Shown here: positions 41,148 to 49,878 of the stretch, piece after piece
Position numbering within the stretch: the stretch's first letter is position 1
Layout of the letters: the number at the start of each line of letters is the position of its first letter
NCBI GenBank assembly: GCA_046594225.1
Contig: JBKJPW010000026.1
Location: forward strand, 1 to 49,878
DNA from: UBA4416 sp046594225
Lineage (GTDB): Bacteria; Bacteroidota; Bacteroidia; B-17B0; Aurantibacillaceae
Direction of reading: 5' to 3'
DNA: 49,878 bases
Made by a program: the position numbers and the translations under genes
The notes under the pieces: model-generated
Told to the model about the DNA's origin: nothing
The model's input: only the letters and a program-made list of their open reading frames with translations
The model's database searches: none

Positions 41148-42710
41148 ATGAAAAAAACGATTTTTATACTAACATTATTGTTCAGTATTTGGACAAGTAG
41201 TTACGCTCAACCTTGTGGAGTTGCACAATTATTAACATCCACACAACAATCACAAATAAGTGTTATTGTTAATCCATTAGATACCGCATTGAAAAATGAA
41301 GATCTATTTCATATTGACTCTTTAAGCACTGAATTAAAAAACGTTTATTCAACACAAGGTGGTAGACCTGATGCAGTTGAAACCTTTTCCATTATTTCAA
41401 GCAATGTTACTTGGCTAAATATGCCAAATGCTATTACGCTTTCCCGACTATTAATTGCGCAAGACAGTATGGTTTATGTTAACCTGTGGAAAACAGCAAA
41501 AGGCATGAATCCTCCTTTATATCAGCCACATTCTTTATTCTTACGCTCATCTGCTGAAATCGCAAGTGGCTTATTAAAAATTGCAGACAAAGAAACTAAC
41601 CTTACCAGGAAGGCCCTATATCAGTCATGGGCAACTAGAGCTTTAGACAGTTTAGCAACAATGCAATTAGCAAACGGAGCGTTTCCATTTCCAGATCTTA
41701 GAACCTATGGCGACCCAGTATTTGGCCCTATCATTCAAAATTTCGCTTTTTATTGTGGAATCGATTCTACTAATACAATACAAAACGGTTGGATAATTGA
41801 CGATAAAGGAACAGGAGAATTTAAATTTGATGCTGGTATTATTGCTAACGCTTATTACGAAGCATATAATTATACTGGTAATATTCAGTATAAAAATATT
41901 GCCATTACAATTGGAAACTATCTAATGCCACTCAAATTTAATCACAATTATAATTACAATACGTTTGTTTCGCTTGGATTAACTAGAGCATATCAATTAA
42001 CAAATAACACATCATATATAAATCGTGCGACAAAAAATTTAAGATTTGCTGTTTACCCTGGACAAATTACTAATGGCAGATGGGTTGATGGGCATAATGC
42101 AAACACACGTTATCATAACTTAATCATCCAAAATATTAGTCCAACTAATTCAAATATTTTGGCTGCAGATCCATACAAATCCAAATTAGATTCGATGACT
42201 TATCTTGCTGTAAAAAATTTAGTTGACTACACCAACTCATGCAATTTTAATACTGGATATAGATGGCTTATGAAAGCATACAGCTTAAATAATAACACTA
42301 TTCCTACCTCATTACATAATTCAATTACAGATTTAATTGGTAGATACATCAATCAATCTGCAATGAGTGGTAAATTTTTGGACGTACCTACCATGGGAGA
42401 ATATTTAGAACTACTAAGCATAAGTAGTGGGTTAAACGACGTTCTATTTTCAAATGATTTGAAGACAACTATTTTTCCAAACCCTTGTAACGATAGAACA
42501 AACTTTGTATTTGACTTAAATGAAACCCAAGATATTTCCATTCAAATTTATGACATCAATGGTAAAATTTTAAAAACTATTGATACAGGACAGAAAATAA
42601 AAGGAACCTACAATTATCAAATCGACTTTAATACATATAACAGTGGAATTTATTTTATAACTCTTCAAACATCCAAGAAAAGATACACACAAAAAATCAT
42701 TGTGAAATGA
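41148..42710 (+). CDS. T9SS-sorted secreted protein with helical-repeat (six-hairpin-like) domain
   Basis: 520 residues: signal peptide (1-20, ending SSYAQ), a helical domain (about 30-430) and a T9SS type A C-terminal domain (about 435-520: IFPNPCNDRTNFVFDL, IYDINGKILK, GIYFITLQ, QKIIVK). The central region has repeated helix pairs with MQLANGAFPFPDLRTYG, DAGIIANAYYEAYNYTG and GRWVDGHNANTRYH. The spacing resembles (alpha/alpha)6-barrel glycoside hydrolases or lyases. No catalytic pair can be assigned from the sequence, so I do not name an enzyme. It is probably an extracellular glycan-active or glycan-binding protein. Confidence 0.75.
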   Translation: MKKTIFILTLLFSIWTSSYAQPCGVAQLLTSTQQSQISVIVNPLDTALKNEDLFHIDSLSTELKNVYSTQGGRPDAVETFSIISSNVTWLNMPNAITLSRLLIAQDSMVYVNLWKTAKGMNPPLYQPHSLFLRSSAEIASGLLKIADKETNLTRKALYQSWATRALDSLATMQLANGAFPFPDLRTYGDPVFGPIIQNFAFYCGIDSTNTIQNGWIIDDKGTGEFKFDAGIIANAYYEAYNYTGNIQYKNIAITIGNYLMPLKFNHNYNYNTFVSLGLTRAYQLTNNTSYINRATKNLRFAVYPGQITNGRWVDGHNANTRYHNLIIQNISPTNSNILAADPYKSKLDSMTYLAVKNLVDYTNSCNFNTGYRWLMKAYSLNNNTIPTSLHNSITDLIGRYINQSAMSGKFLDVPTMGEYLELLSISSGLNDVLFSNDLKTTIFPNPCNDRTNFVFDLNETQDISIQIYDINGKILKTIDTGQKIKGTYNYQIDFNTYNSGIYFITLQTSKKRYTQKIIVK

Positions 42711-42895
42711 TAATGATGACTTGAAATAACGATGGAAGGTTTTTGTTTACAAACTAACCGCAAAAGCTTTGTAGGCATAACGTATTGACTAATGTAACTG
42801 CGCCAATTAAAAACGTTAAAGTATCTTTGTCGCTTAACCACAAAAGAATTATGTAAACTATTACAGCAGACTAGTTATACCGCACCAAAGAAACA
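42711..42895. other. Intergenic stretch between convergent genes, no terminator seen
   Basis: This separates the T9SS-sorted protein and the convergent transporter gene. I see no strong hairpin. A TATCTTTG at 42822-42829 on the plus strand matches a -7 box, but no gene on that strand follows, so it may be chance. Confidence 0.4.
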
Positions 42896-44263
42896 TTATT
42901 TCAGAGTGGCCTTTTTAGTCAATGGAATTAAAGCCAGCATTCCAATAATAAAAAATATAATTAAAGATAAAATAGAGGCGCGCATACCGCCCATTACTTG
43001 GCTAATAACACCAAAAGAAATGGTTCCTAAAATCATTCCTAGTTTTTCAATCACATCATAAAAGCTAAAAAAGCTGGTGTGATCTTCGGTTTCAGGTAAA
43101 AATTTACTGTAAGTACTTCGCGATAACGCTTGCACACCACCCATTACCAAACCTACTAAAAAAGCAACAATGTAAAACTCAACTGGAGTGTGCACTACTG
43201 CATAAGTAAATACGCAAATAAAAATCCATATAGCAATTGATATCATTAAAGCTTGAATGTTTCCTATTTTACGAGATAACCAAGAAAATAAAAAAGAACC
43301 TGCAATTCCTACAAATTGAATAATCAAAATACTAACGATTAAAGCATTTGTTTTTGCTTTTTCGGCAGCTTCTCCTTCACCCCACTCAATCTCGTTCCGA
43401 GCAAATAATACCGCCACTACCATAATAGTTTGCACACCCATGTTATAAAAAAAATAGCTTGTTAAAAAACGTTTTAATAAAGGCATTAATTTTATCTGAG
43501 CCCACACATTTCTTAATTCTTTAAATCCTTTTGATAATAAACCATTTCTATCGTTGCCATGTGCTTTGTGATTTTTATTTGGCAAATTAGCAAAAGTGTA
43601 TTGCGCAAAGCCCATCCACCATAGTCCTGTCAATAAAAAAGCATACTTTACTTTAAAAAAACCTTTTGTACTTACAACAATTCCATCTACAATGGTTTCT
43701 TCATATTTAAAAACAATAATCCCTATAAGACATAAAATTAATAATAAAGAACTTCCAAAATAACCTAAAGCAAAACCACGCGCACTTACTTTATCTTGGT
43801 TTTCAACAGAAGCAATTTCGGGTAAATAAGAATTGTAATATACCAAACTACCCCAAAAACCTATGGTTGCAGCAATAAAAGGAATAAAGCTCAACTCTAA
43901 ATGATTTCTATCAAAAAAGAAAAGACACATACAAGAAATAGAACCTAAGTAACAGAAAAATTGAAGAAAGCGTTTTTTATTTCCCAAATAATCGGCCACA
44001 CCACTTAAAATTGGTGTAATTAATACAACAATAGATAGAGCAAAGGCATAAATAAAAGTATAAATATTTTGGTTTTCTGCTTCAAACCCTAAAAAATTAA
44101 CGGTGTGTCCAATAAAATTTTTATCTGCATCATGTGTGGTTACATAATCATAAAAATTTGGAAAAATAGCTGAGGTAATTACCAATGGAAATACAGAGTT
44201 TGCCCAATCATAAAACGACCAAGCTCTGATAGTTTTAGCATTATCTTTTTCAATCAATTGCAT
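42896..44263 (-). CDS. MFS transporter, UMF1/Atg22-like family
   Basis: 455 residues with about 12 membrane helices. The N-terminus has the family motif RAWSFYDWANSVFPLVI (about 15-31), and GVADYLGNKKR marks the loop between helices 2 and 3. The second half carries GVQALSRSTYSKFLPETEDHTSFFSFYDVIEKLG, also typical. Eukaryotic relatives (Atg22) export amino acids from vacuoles; the substrate of the bacterial family is not known. The gene is monocistronic, upstream of which lies an 86-base spacer before the OmpA-family gene on the same strand. Confidence 0.9.
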   Translation of the reverse strand: MQLIEKDNAKTIRAWSFYDWANSVFPLVITSAIFPNFYDYVTTHDADKNFIGHTVNFLGFEAENQNIYTFIYAFALSIVVLITPILSGVADYLGNKKRFLQFFCYLGSISCMCLFFFDRNHLELSFIPFIAATIGFWGSLVYYNSYLPEIASVENQDKVSARGFALGYFGSSLLLILCLIGIIVFKYEETIVDGIVVSTKGFFKVKYAFLLTGLWWMGFAQYTFANLPNKNHKAHGNDRNGLLSKGFKELRNVWAQIKLMPLLKRFLTSYFFYNMGVQTIMVVAVLFARNEIEWGEGEAAEKAKTNALIVSILIIQFVGIAGSFLFSWLSRKIGNIQALMISIAIWIFICVFTYAVVHTPVEFYIVAFLVGLVMGGVQALSRSTYSKFLPETEDHTSFFSFYDVIEKLGMILGTISFGVISQVMGGMRASILSLIIFFIIGMLALIPLTKKATLK

Positions 44264-44349
44264 AATTTCAATTAGTTTATTAGTTAATTCGGCAATTTGC
44301 CAATGGTACTTAGTTATTTAATTGTCGCACTATCTCATTATCATACTGA

Positions 44350-45435
44350 CTAATTCTTGATGATCTCAAACTCTACCCTTCTATTTTTTGCGCGATCGAT
44401 ATCGCTGTCGTTACTAGCAATAGGCAATAAACTTCCGTAGCCTTTAAAATACATTTTATTTTGTACGCCTTTTTTAATTAAATATTCAAACACTTCGCGA
44501 GCTCGCTGTTCGGATATTTTTTGATTTTTACCTTTTGAACCTACATTATCCGAATGTCCATTAATTTGAACTTCCATCTGAGGATTTCTTAATAAATACT
44601 GAGCTAACTTATTTAACTCCGAATACGATTCGGGTAATAAATAATAACGTGCGTTTTCAAAAAATATATTTTTTAAAGCTATCTTCTCTCCCACTTTCAC
44701 ATCTTTTTTCACTTCTAGTACAGAGTCTTGTTCTATATTAAATGAACCAACAATTTCTACTTTTACTTTTTCAACCGTTTCTTTAGCCTTTATTAATGAT
44801 ATGTCATCCACAAAATAATAAGCCTCTTTAAAACCAAGTTTAAATACATTCATTCGTACCATATCCTTTTTAACATTTGGCGAAAAATTACCAATAGTTA
44901 GATATTTCTCTCCGCCGTCAGCTAAGTACTTACCCGAAATTTTAAACCACTGATACCCATTGATAAAACTTCCTTTTTTGGAAACAGTGTCGATAAGTGC
45001 TGATTTTACCACATCAGCCTTACTCTTGTAGCCCATTTTTGTAAATAAAGCGCCAAAGGACTTTAAACTGGCATTGCTCCAAAAAGCAAGTCGGATATAC
45101 ATTTCGTACTCATAGGTAGTGCCTCGGTGCAATGGTTCTGCAAATTTCACCTGCACAAACTCCTTATATTTCTTTTGAAAACGTACACCCGCATAGCATT
45201 TTCCTGTTCTGGCACCTCTAAAGTGAGATGTGTCATTACTAATTGGCTCTTGGTAAAAATCAACACTGGCTATTTGTTGCCAAGGTATGGCTTGTTTGAT
45301 ACTTCCCGATTTTTTTCTGTAATTCTCAAAACTACCATTTGGCACCAGATTTTTAATGATTTCGGAGCTTTGTTGGGGAAAAACAAGCGTGGAAACCAAA
45401 AATAAGGCTAATATGTAGGCTTTTTTGAAATTCAT
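44350..45435 (-). CDS. OmpA-family outer-membrane protein with N-terminal sandwich domain
   Basis: 361 residues from ATG 45435 (MNFKKAYILALFLVSTLVFPQQ); a TTG four codons earlier is weaker. After the signal peptide there is a beta-sandwich region (about 25-210: LVPNGSFENYRKKSG and YFVDDISLIKAKE), like carbohydrate-binding or jelly-roll modules. A linker and a C-terminal OmpA/MotB domain (about 250-361) follow, with QINGHSDNVGSKGKNQKISEQRA and NRRVEF. The latter binds peptidoglycan. There is no beta-barrel, so the protein probably tethers an extracellular or periplasmic domain to the wall. Its divergent neighbour is rpsT. Confidence 0.88.
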   Translation of the reverse strand: MNFKKAYILALFLVSTLVFPQQSSEIIKNLVPNGSFENYRKKSGSIKQAIPWQQIASVDFYQEPISNDTSHFRGARTGKCYAGVRFQKKYKEFVQVKFAEPLHRGTTYEYEMYIRLAFWSNASLKSFGALFTKMGYKSKADVVKSALIDTVSKKGSFINGYQWFKISGKYLADGGEKYLTIGNFSPNVKKDMVRMNVFKLGFKEAYYFVDDISLIKAKETVEKVKVEIVGSFNIEQDSVLEVKKDVKVGEKIALKNIFFENARYYLLPESYSELNKLAQYLLRNPQMEVQINGHSDNVGSKGKNQKISEQRAREVFEYLIKKGVQNKMYFKGYGSLLPIASNDSDIDRAKNRRVEFEIIKN

Positions 45436-45490
45436 TGATAAGGGCAAATGTAAGTTTTAGACTATATTCTATAAATTTTTGTTATGAACA

Positions 45491-45520
45491 TTTGTTATTA
45501 TAAAAAAAAGTGTATATTTG
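45491..45520 (+). promoter_or_regulatory. Consensus Bacteroidota promoter for rpsT
   Basis: TTTG (45491-45494), 18 bases, TATATTTG (45513-45520). Both boxes match, with spacing one base below the usual 19. The expected transcription start near 45527 gives a short leader of about 30 nt. Confidence 0.7.
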
Positions 45521-45558
45521 CAATCCAATTTAAAAAAACAGATTAATACCTAAATAGA

Positions 45559-45816
45559 ATGGCAAATCATAAGTCAGCAATAAAAAGAATTAGATCAAAT
45601 GACGCTAAGCGTTTATCAAATCGTTATTATGCAAAAACAACTCGTAATGCGATTAAAAAATTACGTGGAACAGATGTTAAAACTGAAGCAGCAGCTTTAT
45701 TACCTAAAGTGGTTGCTATGTTAGACAAATTAGCTAAGAAAAGCGTAATTCACAAAAACAAAGCAGCTAACTTAAAATCTAAGTTGACTAAAAAAGTGAA
45801 TGCTATAGCAAAATAA
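45559..45816 (+). CDS. rpsT: 30S ribosomal protein S20
   Basis: 85 residues, rich in Lys, Arg and Ala, all helical. The start MANHKSAIKRIRSNDAKRL is diagnostic for bS20, and HKNKAANLKSKLTKKVNAI ends the family pattern. It binds the 5' domain of 16S rRNA early in assembly. It is a monocistronic gene with a strong promoter (45491-45520) and a terminator (45838-45867). Confidence 0.98.
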   Translation: MANHKSAIKRIRSNDAKRLSNRYYAKTTRNAIKKLRGTDVKTEAAALLPKVVAMLDKLAKKSVIHKNKAANLKSKLTKKVNAIAK

Positions 45817-45837
45817 TTACTATTACAGAAATAATTC

Positions 45838-45867
45838 AAAATCCCGCTAAATGCGGGATTTTTTTTT
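45838..45867 (+). terminator. Rho-independent terminator of rpsT
   Basis: AAAATCCCGC, loop TAAAT, GCGGGATTTT, then more T's, 22 bases after the stop. Confidence 0.92.
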
Positions 45868-45911
45868 AAATTTAATACTAAAATAATTAGGCATTAAGTA
45901 TTTATTTCATA

Positions 45912-45919
45912 TTTTTGTC
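45912..45919 (+). promoter_or_regulatory. Putative -7 promoter element for the OmpA/TPR lipoprotein gene
   Basis: TATTTTTG matches TAnnTTTG 28 bases before the ATG. A weak TTAG lies 20 bases upstream in the -33 position. Confidence 0.45.
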
Positions 45920-45947
45920 AAAATAAAAAAAACTAAACAATACATTA

Positions 45948-47690
45948 ATGATGAATACTAAAACTTTACGAAACTTAAGTCTTGCTGTTGGCACAACTGC
46001 TTTATTAGTTGGTTGCAATGGGTTAGGCAAAATGGTAAAAAAACAGTCTACTTTTTCTTATGACATGAAACCTAATCCCTTAGAAATGCATGGAGATAGC
46101 GTAGGTTTTACTGTTACTGGAAAATATCCAGCTAAAATTTTCGCTAAAAAAGCAACCGTTACTTTAACACCCGTTGTAAAATATGCAGGTGGTGAGAAAG
46201 CTTTGAAACCAGTAATTTTAGTTGGTGATAAAGCAACTGACCCAGGTCAAAAAATTAGTTATGAAAAAGGTGGTACTTTTAGCTATACATCTGAGAAATT
46301 TGTTTATGAACCAGCCATGAAGGTTGCTACTGTTGAGTTACGTGCTCAAGGTAAAGTAAAGAAAAAAACGAAAGACTTTACTCCAGTAAAATTAGGAGAT
46401 GGTACTATCATTACTCCTTTATTAGTTCGTAACGACGAGAAAGGTATTTATGCAAAAGATGCTTTTGTAAAATCAACTCCAGTTAATCAAACCGCTAATG
46501 TTTATTATTTAGTTAATAAATCCGATGTTCGCGCTAGCGAAATGAAAAGCGATGAAGTTAAAAATTTAAATACTTTTATTTCTGCAAACATTAATAATGT
46601 TTGGTATGAATTTAAAGATATTAATGTATCTGCATACGCATCGCCAGATGGTGAGTTATCATTAAACGAAAACTTAGCTAAAGATCGTGCTAAATCTGGT
46701 TCAAAAGCCTTGATGAATGAGTTTAAGAAAAACAAAAATAAAGATCAGAAATTTGGTAAAGAAGAAGCTAACTATGTAACTCAAACTACAGCTGAAGATT
46801 GGACTGGTTTCAAATCTTTGATGGAAGGTTCTTCAATTGCTGATAAAGATTTAATTTTACGCGTTTTAACTATGTACACAGATGGTGAGCAGCGTGAAAA
46901 AGAAATTAAAAATTTATCTAAAACTTATACTGAAGTAGCTGATAAAATTTTACCAAAGTTACGTCGTTCAGTATTAACTGTAAACGTTAACAAAAAATCT
47001 CGTACAGATGAGCAAATCACTAAACTAACAACTACATACCCTGATTCTTTATCAGTTGAAGAGATGTTATATGGTGCTAACTTAACTAATGATGTAAATA
47101 CTAAAGTTGCTATTTATACAGCAGCAGAGAAAAAATATCCTAACGACTGGAGAACATCTAATAACTTAGGCGTTGCATTATTAATGAATAATAAGGTATC
47201 TGAAGCAGGCGAAGCATTTAAACGTGCTGAAACAAATGCAGCAGGAAATCCAATTGTAATGAATCATATGGGTATTATTGCTGCTAAAGCAGGTGACCGC
47301 AAAAAAGCAATGGAATATTATGACAAAGCTAACGGTGCTGGTTCTGAAGTAAATTATAACAAAGGTATCATGAATGTTCGTGATGGTAAATATGCTGATG
47401 CTGTTTCAAACTTTGGAGATAACAAAGGATTTAACAAAGCTTTAGCTGAATTATTAAATGGTAATGCTGGTGCAGTTTCTACTACTTTAGATGCTAGTAA
47501 CGAAAAAGACATGGCTATGGCTTCATACTTAAAAGCAGTTGCTGCGGCTCGTAATAATAATACAGCTGAAGTAAACTCTAACTTAAAAACAGCTATCGAA
47601 AAAGATGGTTCTTTAAAAGCTTGGGCTAAAGATGATGCTGAGTTCATAAAATCACGCGACAATGCTGATTTTAAAGCAATGACTAACTAA
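45948..47690 (+). CDS. Lipoprotein with OmpA-like domain and TPR repeats
   Basis: 580 residues; the second ATG at 45951 could also be used. The lipobox is ALLVGC (Cys23). The N-terminal part is beta-rich (about 30-170, repeated TVTLTPVVKY/ATVELRAQGKV strands). A region at about 185-350 has VYYLVNKSDVRASEM and SAYASPDGELSLNENLAKDRA, which looks like the OmpA/MotB peptidoglycan-binding fold with a large insert. The C-terminal part (about 380-560) has TPR-like repeats (WRTSNNLGVALLMNNKVSEAGEAFKRAE). It should be an outer-membrane lipoprotein facing the wall. The gene is highly regular in codon use, as for an abundant protein. Confidence 0.8.
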   Translation: MMNTKTLRNLSLAVGTTALLVGCNGLGKMVKKQSTFSYDMKPNPLEMHGDSVGFTVTGKYPAKIFAKKATVTLTPVVKYAGGEKALKPVILVGDKATDPGQKISYEKGGTFSYTSEKFVYEPAMKVATVELRAQGKVKKKTKDFTPVKLGDGTIITPLLVRNDEKGIYAKDAFVKSTPVNQTANVYYLVNKSDVRASEMKSDEVKNLNTFISANINNVWYEFKDINVSAYASPDGELSLNENLAKDRAKSGSKALMNEFKKNKNKDQKFGKEEANYVTQTTAEDWTGFKSLMEGSSIADKDLILRVLTMYTDGEQREKEIKNLSKTYTEVADKILPKLRRSVLTVNVNKKSRTDEQITKLTTTYPDSLSVEEMLYGANLTNDVNTKVAIYTAAEKKYPNDWRTSNNLGVALLMNNKVSEAGEAFKRAETNAAGNPIVMNHMGIIAAKAGDRKKAMEYYDKANGAGSEVNYNKGIMNVRDGKYADAVSNFGDNKGFNKALAELLNGNAGAVSTTLDASNEKDMAMASYLKAVAAARNNNTAEVNSNLKTAIEKDGSLKAWAKDDAEFIKSRDNADFKAMTN

Positions 47691-47703
47691 GATACACTAA
47701 AAT

Positions 47704-47737
47704 AAAAAAAGCTCTCTGAATTCAGAGAGCTTTTTTT
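47704..47737 (+). terminator. Rho-independent terminator, 34-bp perfect palindrome
   Basis: AAAAAAAGCTCTCTGAA and TTCAGAGAGCTTTTTTT are perfect inverted copies without spacer, 13 bases after the stop of the OmpA/TPR lipoprotein gene. Confidence 0.92.
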
Positions 47738-47784
47738 ATGTCTACAAATCAGCTATATTTAGAAACGAAACCTTATTAATACTC

Positions 47785-49032
47785 ATGGCCAAAGTTATTC
47801 CGTTTAAAGCAATTCGTCCTGAAGGCGATAAAGTGCACTTAGTAGCTTCACGATCGGTTGATGGGTATAATTCTGCTGAATTAAGAGATAAATTAGCAGG
47901 TAATCCCTATTCCTTTTTACACGTTATCAATCCCGATTTTGAAGATGGTATTAAAACCAAACCTGGTTCAAAAGAACGATTAAATAAAGTCAAAAATCAT
48001 TTTAAGAAATTTGTTAGAGAAAAAATATTTTTGCGAGATGAAAGTCCTTGTTATTATTTATATCGCCAAGTAAAAGAAGGAGATGAGTTTATAGGAATTA
48101 TTGCTTGTACCAGTATTGATGATTACATGGAAGGTGTTATCAAAATTCATGAACAAACATTAACCACCCGCGAAGAAAAACTAAAAGATTATTTAGATGT
48201 GTGTGAATTTAATGCAGAACCTGTTTTATTTTGCTATCCTAATGATGAAGTGATTGATAGTGTTTCTTATGAAATCGCAGCAACTCGACCTGATTATGAT
48301 TTTACCACTACTGATAAAGTAAGGCACACAGTTTGGGTAATAAGCTCTAAAAAAACAGTTAAACAAATTGCTGAGCGCTTTGCTGGTATTCCTAATATTT
48401 ATATCGCTGATGGTCATCACCGCTCAGCATCCGCAACATTATTAGGAAAATTAAGGCGCAGTACCCGTAAATCCTATACTGGAGAAGAAGCTTTTAATTA
48501 TTATCTAGGCGTTTTCTTTCCTGAAACACATTTAAAAATTTATGATTACAATCGAATTGTAAAAGATATGAATGGCTTATCAGTCAATCAAATTGTAGAG
48601 CAATTAAAAGTAAATTTTACAATTGAATCAATAAATGCTAATGATTTTAAGCCAACAAAGAAACACGAAATATCCATGTATGTTGATAATAAATGGTATT
48701 CGTTAAAAGCAAAAGATACTATTTACAATGCTAAAGATCCTATTGATAGTTTAGATGCTGCTATATTAACTAAATATATTTTATCTCCTATTTTAGATAT
48801 TCATGATTTAAAAACGGATACTCGTATTGGTTTTATTCCTGGTGTGCGTGGAAGTAAAGAATTGAAAAAGCAAGTGGATGAAGGAAAAGCTACTATAGCG
48901 TTTGGTTTATATCCAGTAACTATGGAACACTTAAAATGGATTGCAGATACCAATAATATCATGCCTCCAAAATCAACTTGGGTTGAACCTAAGATGAGAA
49001 GTGGCTTAGTAATTTATAGTTTGGAAGAGTAG
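47785..49032 (+). CDS. DUF1015 family protein
   Basis: 415 residues, full length for the family (400-450). Hallmarks are IPFKAIRPEGDKVHLVASR at the start, NPYSFLHVINP, YLYRQ, the YIADGHHRSASA motif (about 206-217) and PDDS-like ending. The GHHR string is the most conserved part and suggests an enzyme active site, but no activity has been demonstrated to my knowledge. It is cytoplasmic. In many Bacteroidota the gene lies near serine-biosynthesis genes; here its neighbours are a GNAT gene and a yggS-like gene on the same strand. Confidence 0.92.
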   Translation: MAKVIPFKAIRPEGDKVHLVASRSVDGYNSAELRDKLAGNPYSFLHVINPDFEDGIKTKPGSKERLNKVKNHFKKFVREKIFLRDESPCYYLYRQVKEGDEFIGIIACTSIDDYMEGVIKIHEQTLTTREEKLKDYLDVCEFNAEPVLFCYPNDEVIDSVSYEIAATRPDYDFTTTDKVRHTVWVISSKKTVKQIAERFAGIPNIYIADGHHRSASATLLGKLRRSTRKSYTGEEAFNYYLGVFFPETHLKIYDYNRIVKDMNGLSVNQIVEQLKVNFTIESINANDFKPTKKHEISMYVDNKWYSLKAKDTIYNAKDPIDSLDAAILTKYILSPILDIHDLKTDTRIGFIPGVRGSKELKKQVDEGKATIAFGLYPVTMEHLKWIADTNNIMPPKSTWVEPKMRSGLVIYSLEE

Positions 49033-49067
49033 TTAATGCGGTAATTTGATGATTTGGCAATTCGACA

Positions 49068-49595
49068 ATGATAGAACAAACAAGTGAAATAGTAAAAGTA
49101 AGTATTGAGGAAGTAGAATTATTAAGAACTATTAGTATTCAAACATTTACCGAAACCTTTTCAAATTCTAATTCAGAAAGTGATATGCAAAAGTATATTG
49201 CTGAAAAATTAAGCATAGAACAATTAAGCAACGAATTACAAACAAAAAATTCCAGTTTTTATTTTCTAAAAAAAGCTGACCAAACTATAGGATATCTAAA
49301 GCTTAATATAAGCGACGCGCAAACCGAAAAACAAGGAAACAATTGCATTGAAATTGAACGCATTTATATAAAGCAGGAATACCAAGGTCAGAATTTCGGT
49401 AAACTATTAATGCAGAAATCGGTAGATATTGCTAAAGAAATACATTACAGCTATATTTGGTTAGCCGTATGGGAGCATAATGTCAAGGCTATAACTTTTT
49501 ACAAAAAACAAGGTTTTATTGAGTTTGACAAACATCCTTTTAAATTGGGTGATGATGTACAATTAGATATTATGATGAAAATGAACTTAAATTAA
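49068..49595 (+). CDS. GNAT-family N-acetyltransferase
   Basis: 175 residues. The acetyl-CoA pyrophosphate loop is QEYQGQNFGKLLMQKSVD (motif A, Q/R-x-x-G-x-G/A); the second motif is IWLAVWEHNVKAITFYKKQGFIEF, typical of the RimI/SpeG-like group. The substrate cannot be told from sequence. It starts 35 bases after the DUF1015 stop and is followed by the yggS-like start with 2 bases of spacing, suggesting a shared operon. Confidence 0.9.
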   Translation: MIEQTSEIVKVSIEEVELLRTISIQTFTETFSNSNSESDMQKYIAEKLSIEQLSNELQTKNSSFYFLKKADQTIGYLKLNISDAQTEKQGNNCIEIERIYIKQEYQGQNFGKLLMQKSVDIAKEIHYSYIWLAVWEHNVKAITFYKKQGFIEFDKHPFKLGDDVQLDIMMKMNLN

Positions 49596-49597
49596 AT

Positions 49598-49878
49598 ATG
49601 TCGATTTCCCAAAATATAAAAGATATTAAGGCTCAAATTCCCATTGAGGTTGCTTTAATTGCTGTATCTAAAACTAAACCCAACGCTATGCTTTTAGAGG
49701 CATACGAGGCAGGACAAAGGGATTTTGGAGAAAACTATGTTCAAGAATTAGTAGATAAGCACGAACAATTACCAAAAGATATTCATTGGCATTTTATTGG
49801 GCATTTGCAAAGTAATAAAGTAAAATACATCGTGCCATTTGTTTACCTAATTCATGGAGTTGATAGCTTTAGTTTATT
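49598..49878 (+). CDS. YggS-family PLP-binding protein, 3' end beyond window
   Basis: The frame from ATG 49598 is open to the edge (93 codons). It reads MSISQNIKDIKAQIP, then LIAVSKTKP with the PLP-binding lysine (Lys25), GQRDFGENYVQEL and WHFIGHLQSNKVKYI, all diagnostic of the YggS/PROSC/PLPBP family, which manages pyridoxal phosphate homeostasis. The remaining part of the alanine-racemase-like barrel is outside the window. It is in the same direction as the GNAT and DUF1015 genes, with only 2 bases between GNAT stop and this ATG. Confidence 0.93.
   Translation, partial: MSISQNIKDIKAQIPIEVALIAVSKTKPNAMLLEAYEAGQRDFGENYVQELVDKHEQLPKDIHWHFIGHLQSNKVKYIVPFVYLIHGVDSFSL

Noticed and set aside
42822..42829. 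TATCTTTG as a promoter on the plus strand
   Set aside because: No plus-strand gene follows and there is no -33 box; chance is likely in AT-rich DNA.
1..49878. CRISPR array, tRNA, rRNA or mobile-element genes
   Set aside because: No spaced direct repeats, cloverleaf-like sequences or transposase/integrase motifs were found on reading; only small palindromic repeats are present.

Overview
This looks like a chromosomal segment of a low-GC Bacteroidota, probably Flavobacteriales or a close relative. The evidence is: three secreted proteins with type IX secretion (T9SS) C-terminal sorting domains; promoters of the Bacteroidota TTTG/TAnnTTTG type; many SCKKK-like lipoproteins; two-component-regulator propellers; TPR-SpoIIE sensor phosphatases; a PUR-alpha-like DUF3276 protein; and almost no Shine-Dalgarno sequences. 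I see no tRNA, rRNA, CRISPR array, transposase or phage gene. Housekeeping genes and strain-specific accessory genes are mixed, and no island boundary is visible.

Layout. 1-8.5 kb: a cluster of TPR/transmembrane/SpoIIE (PP2C-type) sensor phosphatases on the minus strand. One runs off the window edge and one has lost its phosphatase domain. A small parvulin and a cold-shock gene with a long leader lie among them. 8.6-15 kb: aconitase, then a LolA-like secreted protein and a large BNR/sortilin-type propeller protein. 15-21.8 kb: DUF3276, a T9SS-secreted M43 protease, an SPFH protein, a TPR protein, a QueD-like enzyme, a VanX-type dipeptidase and a YhhQ-type queuosine-precursor transporter. 21.9-27.1 kb: a Reg_prop-Y_Y_Y-SpoIIE sensor phosphatase, a lipoprotein, SiaB and SiaC. 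27.1-29.2 kb: class I FBP aldolase and AccD. 29.2-35.6 kb: a minus-strand envelope-polysaccharide block (O-antigen ligase, two Wzz-like proteins, flippase), then an alkyltransferase-like protein and a LuxE-like synthetase. 35.6-49.9 kb: lipoprotein, second M43 protease, CdsA, glutamate dehydrogenase, a T9SS-sorted helical-repeat protein, UMF1 transporter, OmpA-family protein, ribosomal protein S20, an OmpA/TPR lipoprotein, DUF1015, GNAT, and the start of a YggS-family gene.

How the genes may work together. The most interesting theme is Ser/Thr partner switching. Besides the SiaB kinase and the SiaC phosphoprotein, which keeps the expected phospho-threonine, the window encodes at least three complete or near-complete membrane SpoIIE phosphatases and probably a fourth. 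Their sensor parts differ (TPR arrays or a periplasmic propeller), but the membrane-proximal coiled-coil linker is shared. I infer a network in which several inputs converge on SiaC-type switches. No SiaD-like diguanylate cyclase is visible, so the output is unknown.

Small-scale structure is also rich. There are several families of short GC-rich dispersed palindromes, two of them inserted in frame inside one SpoIIE domain. Several Rho-independent terminators are almost perfect palindromes, and one terminator-like hairpin ends directly at the cdsA start codon.
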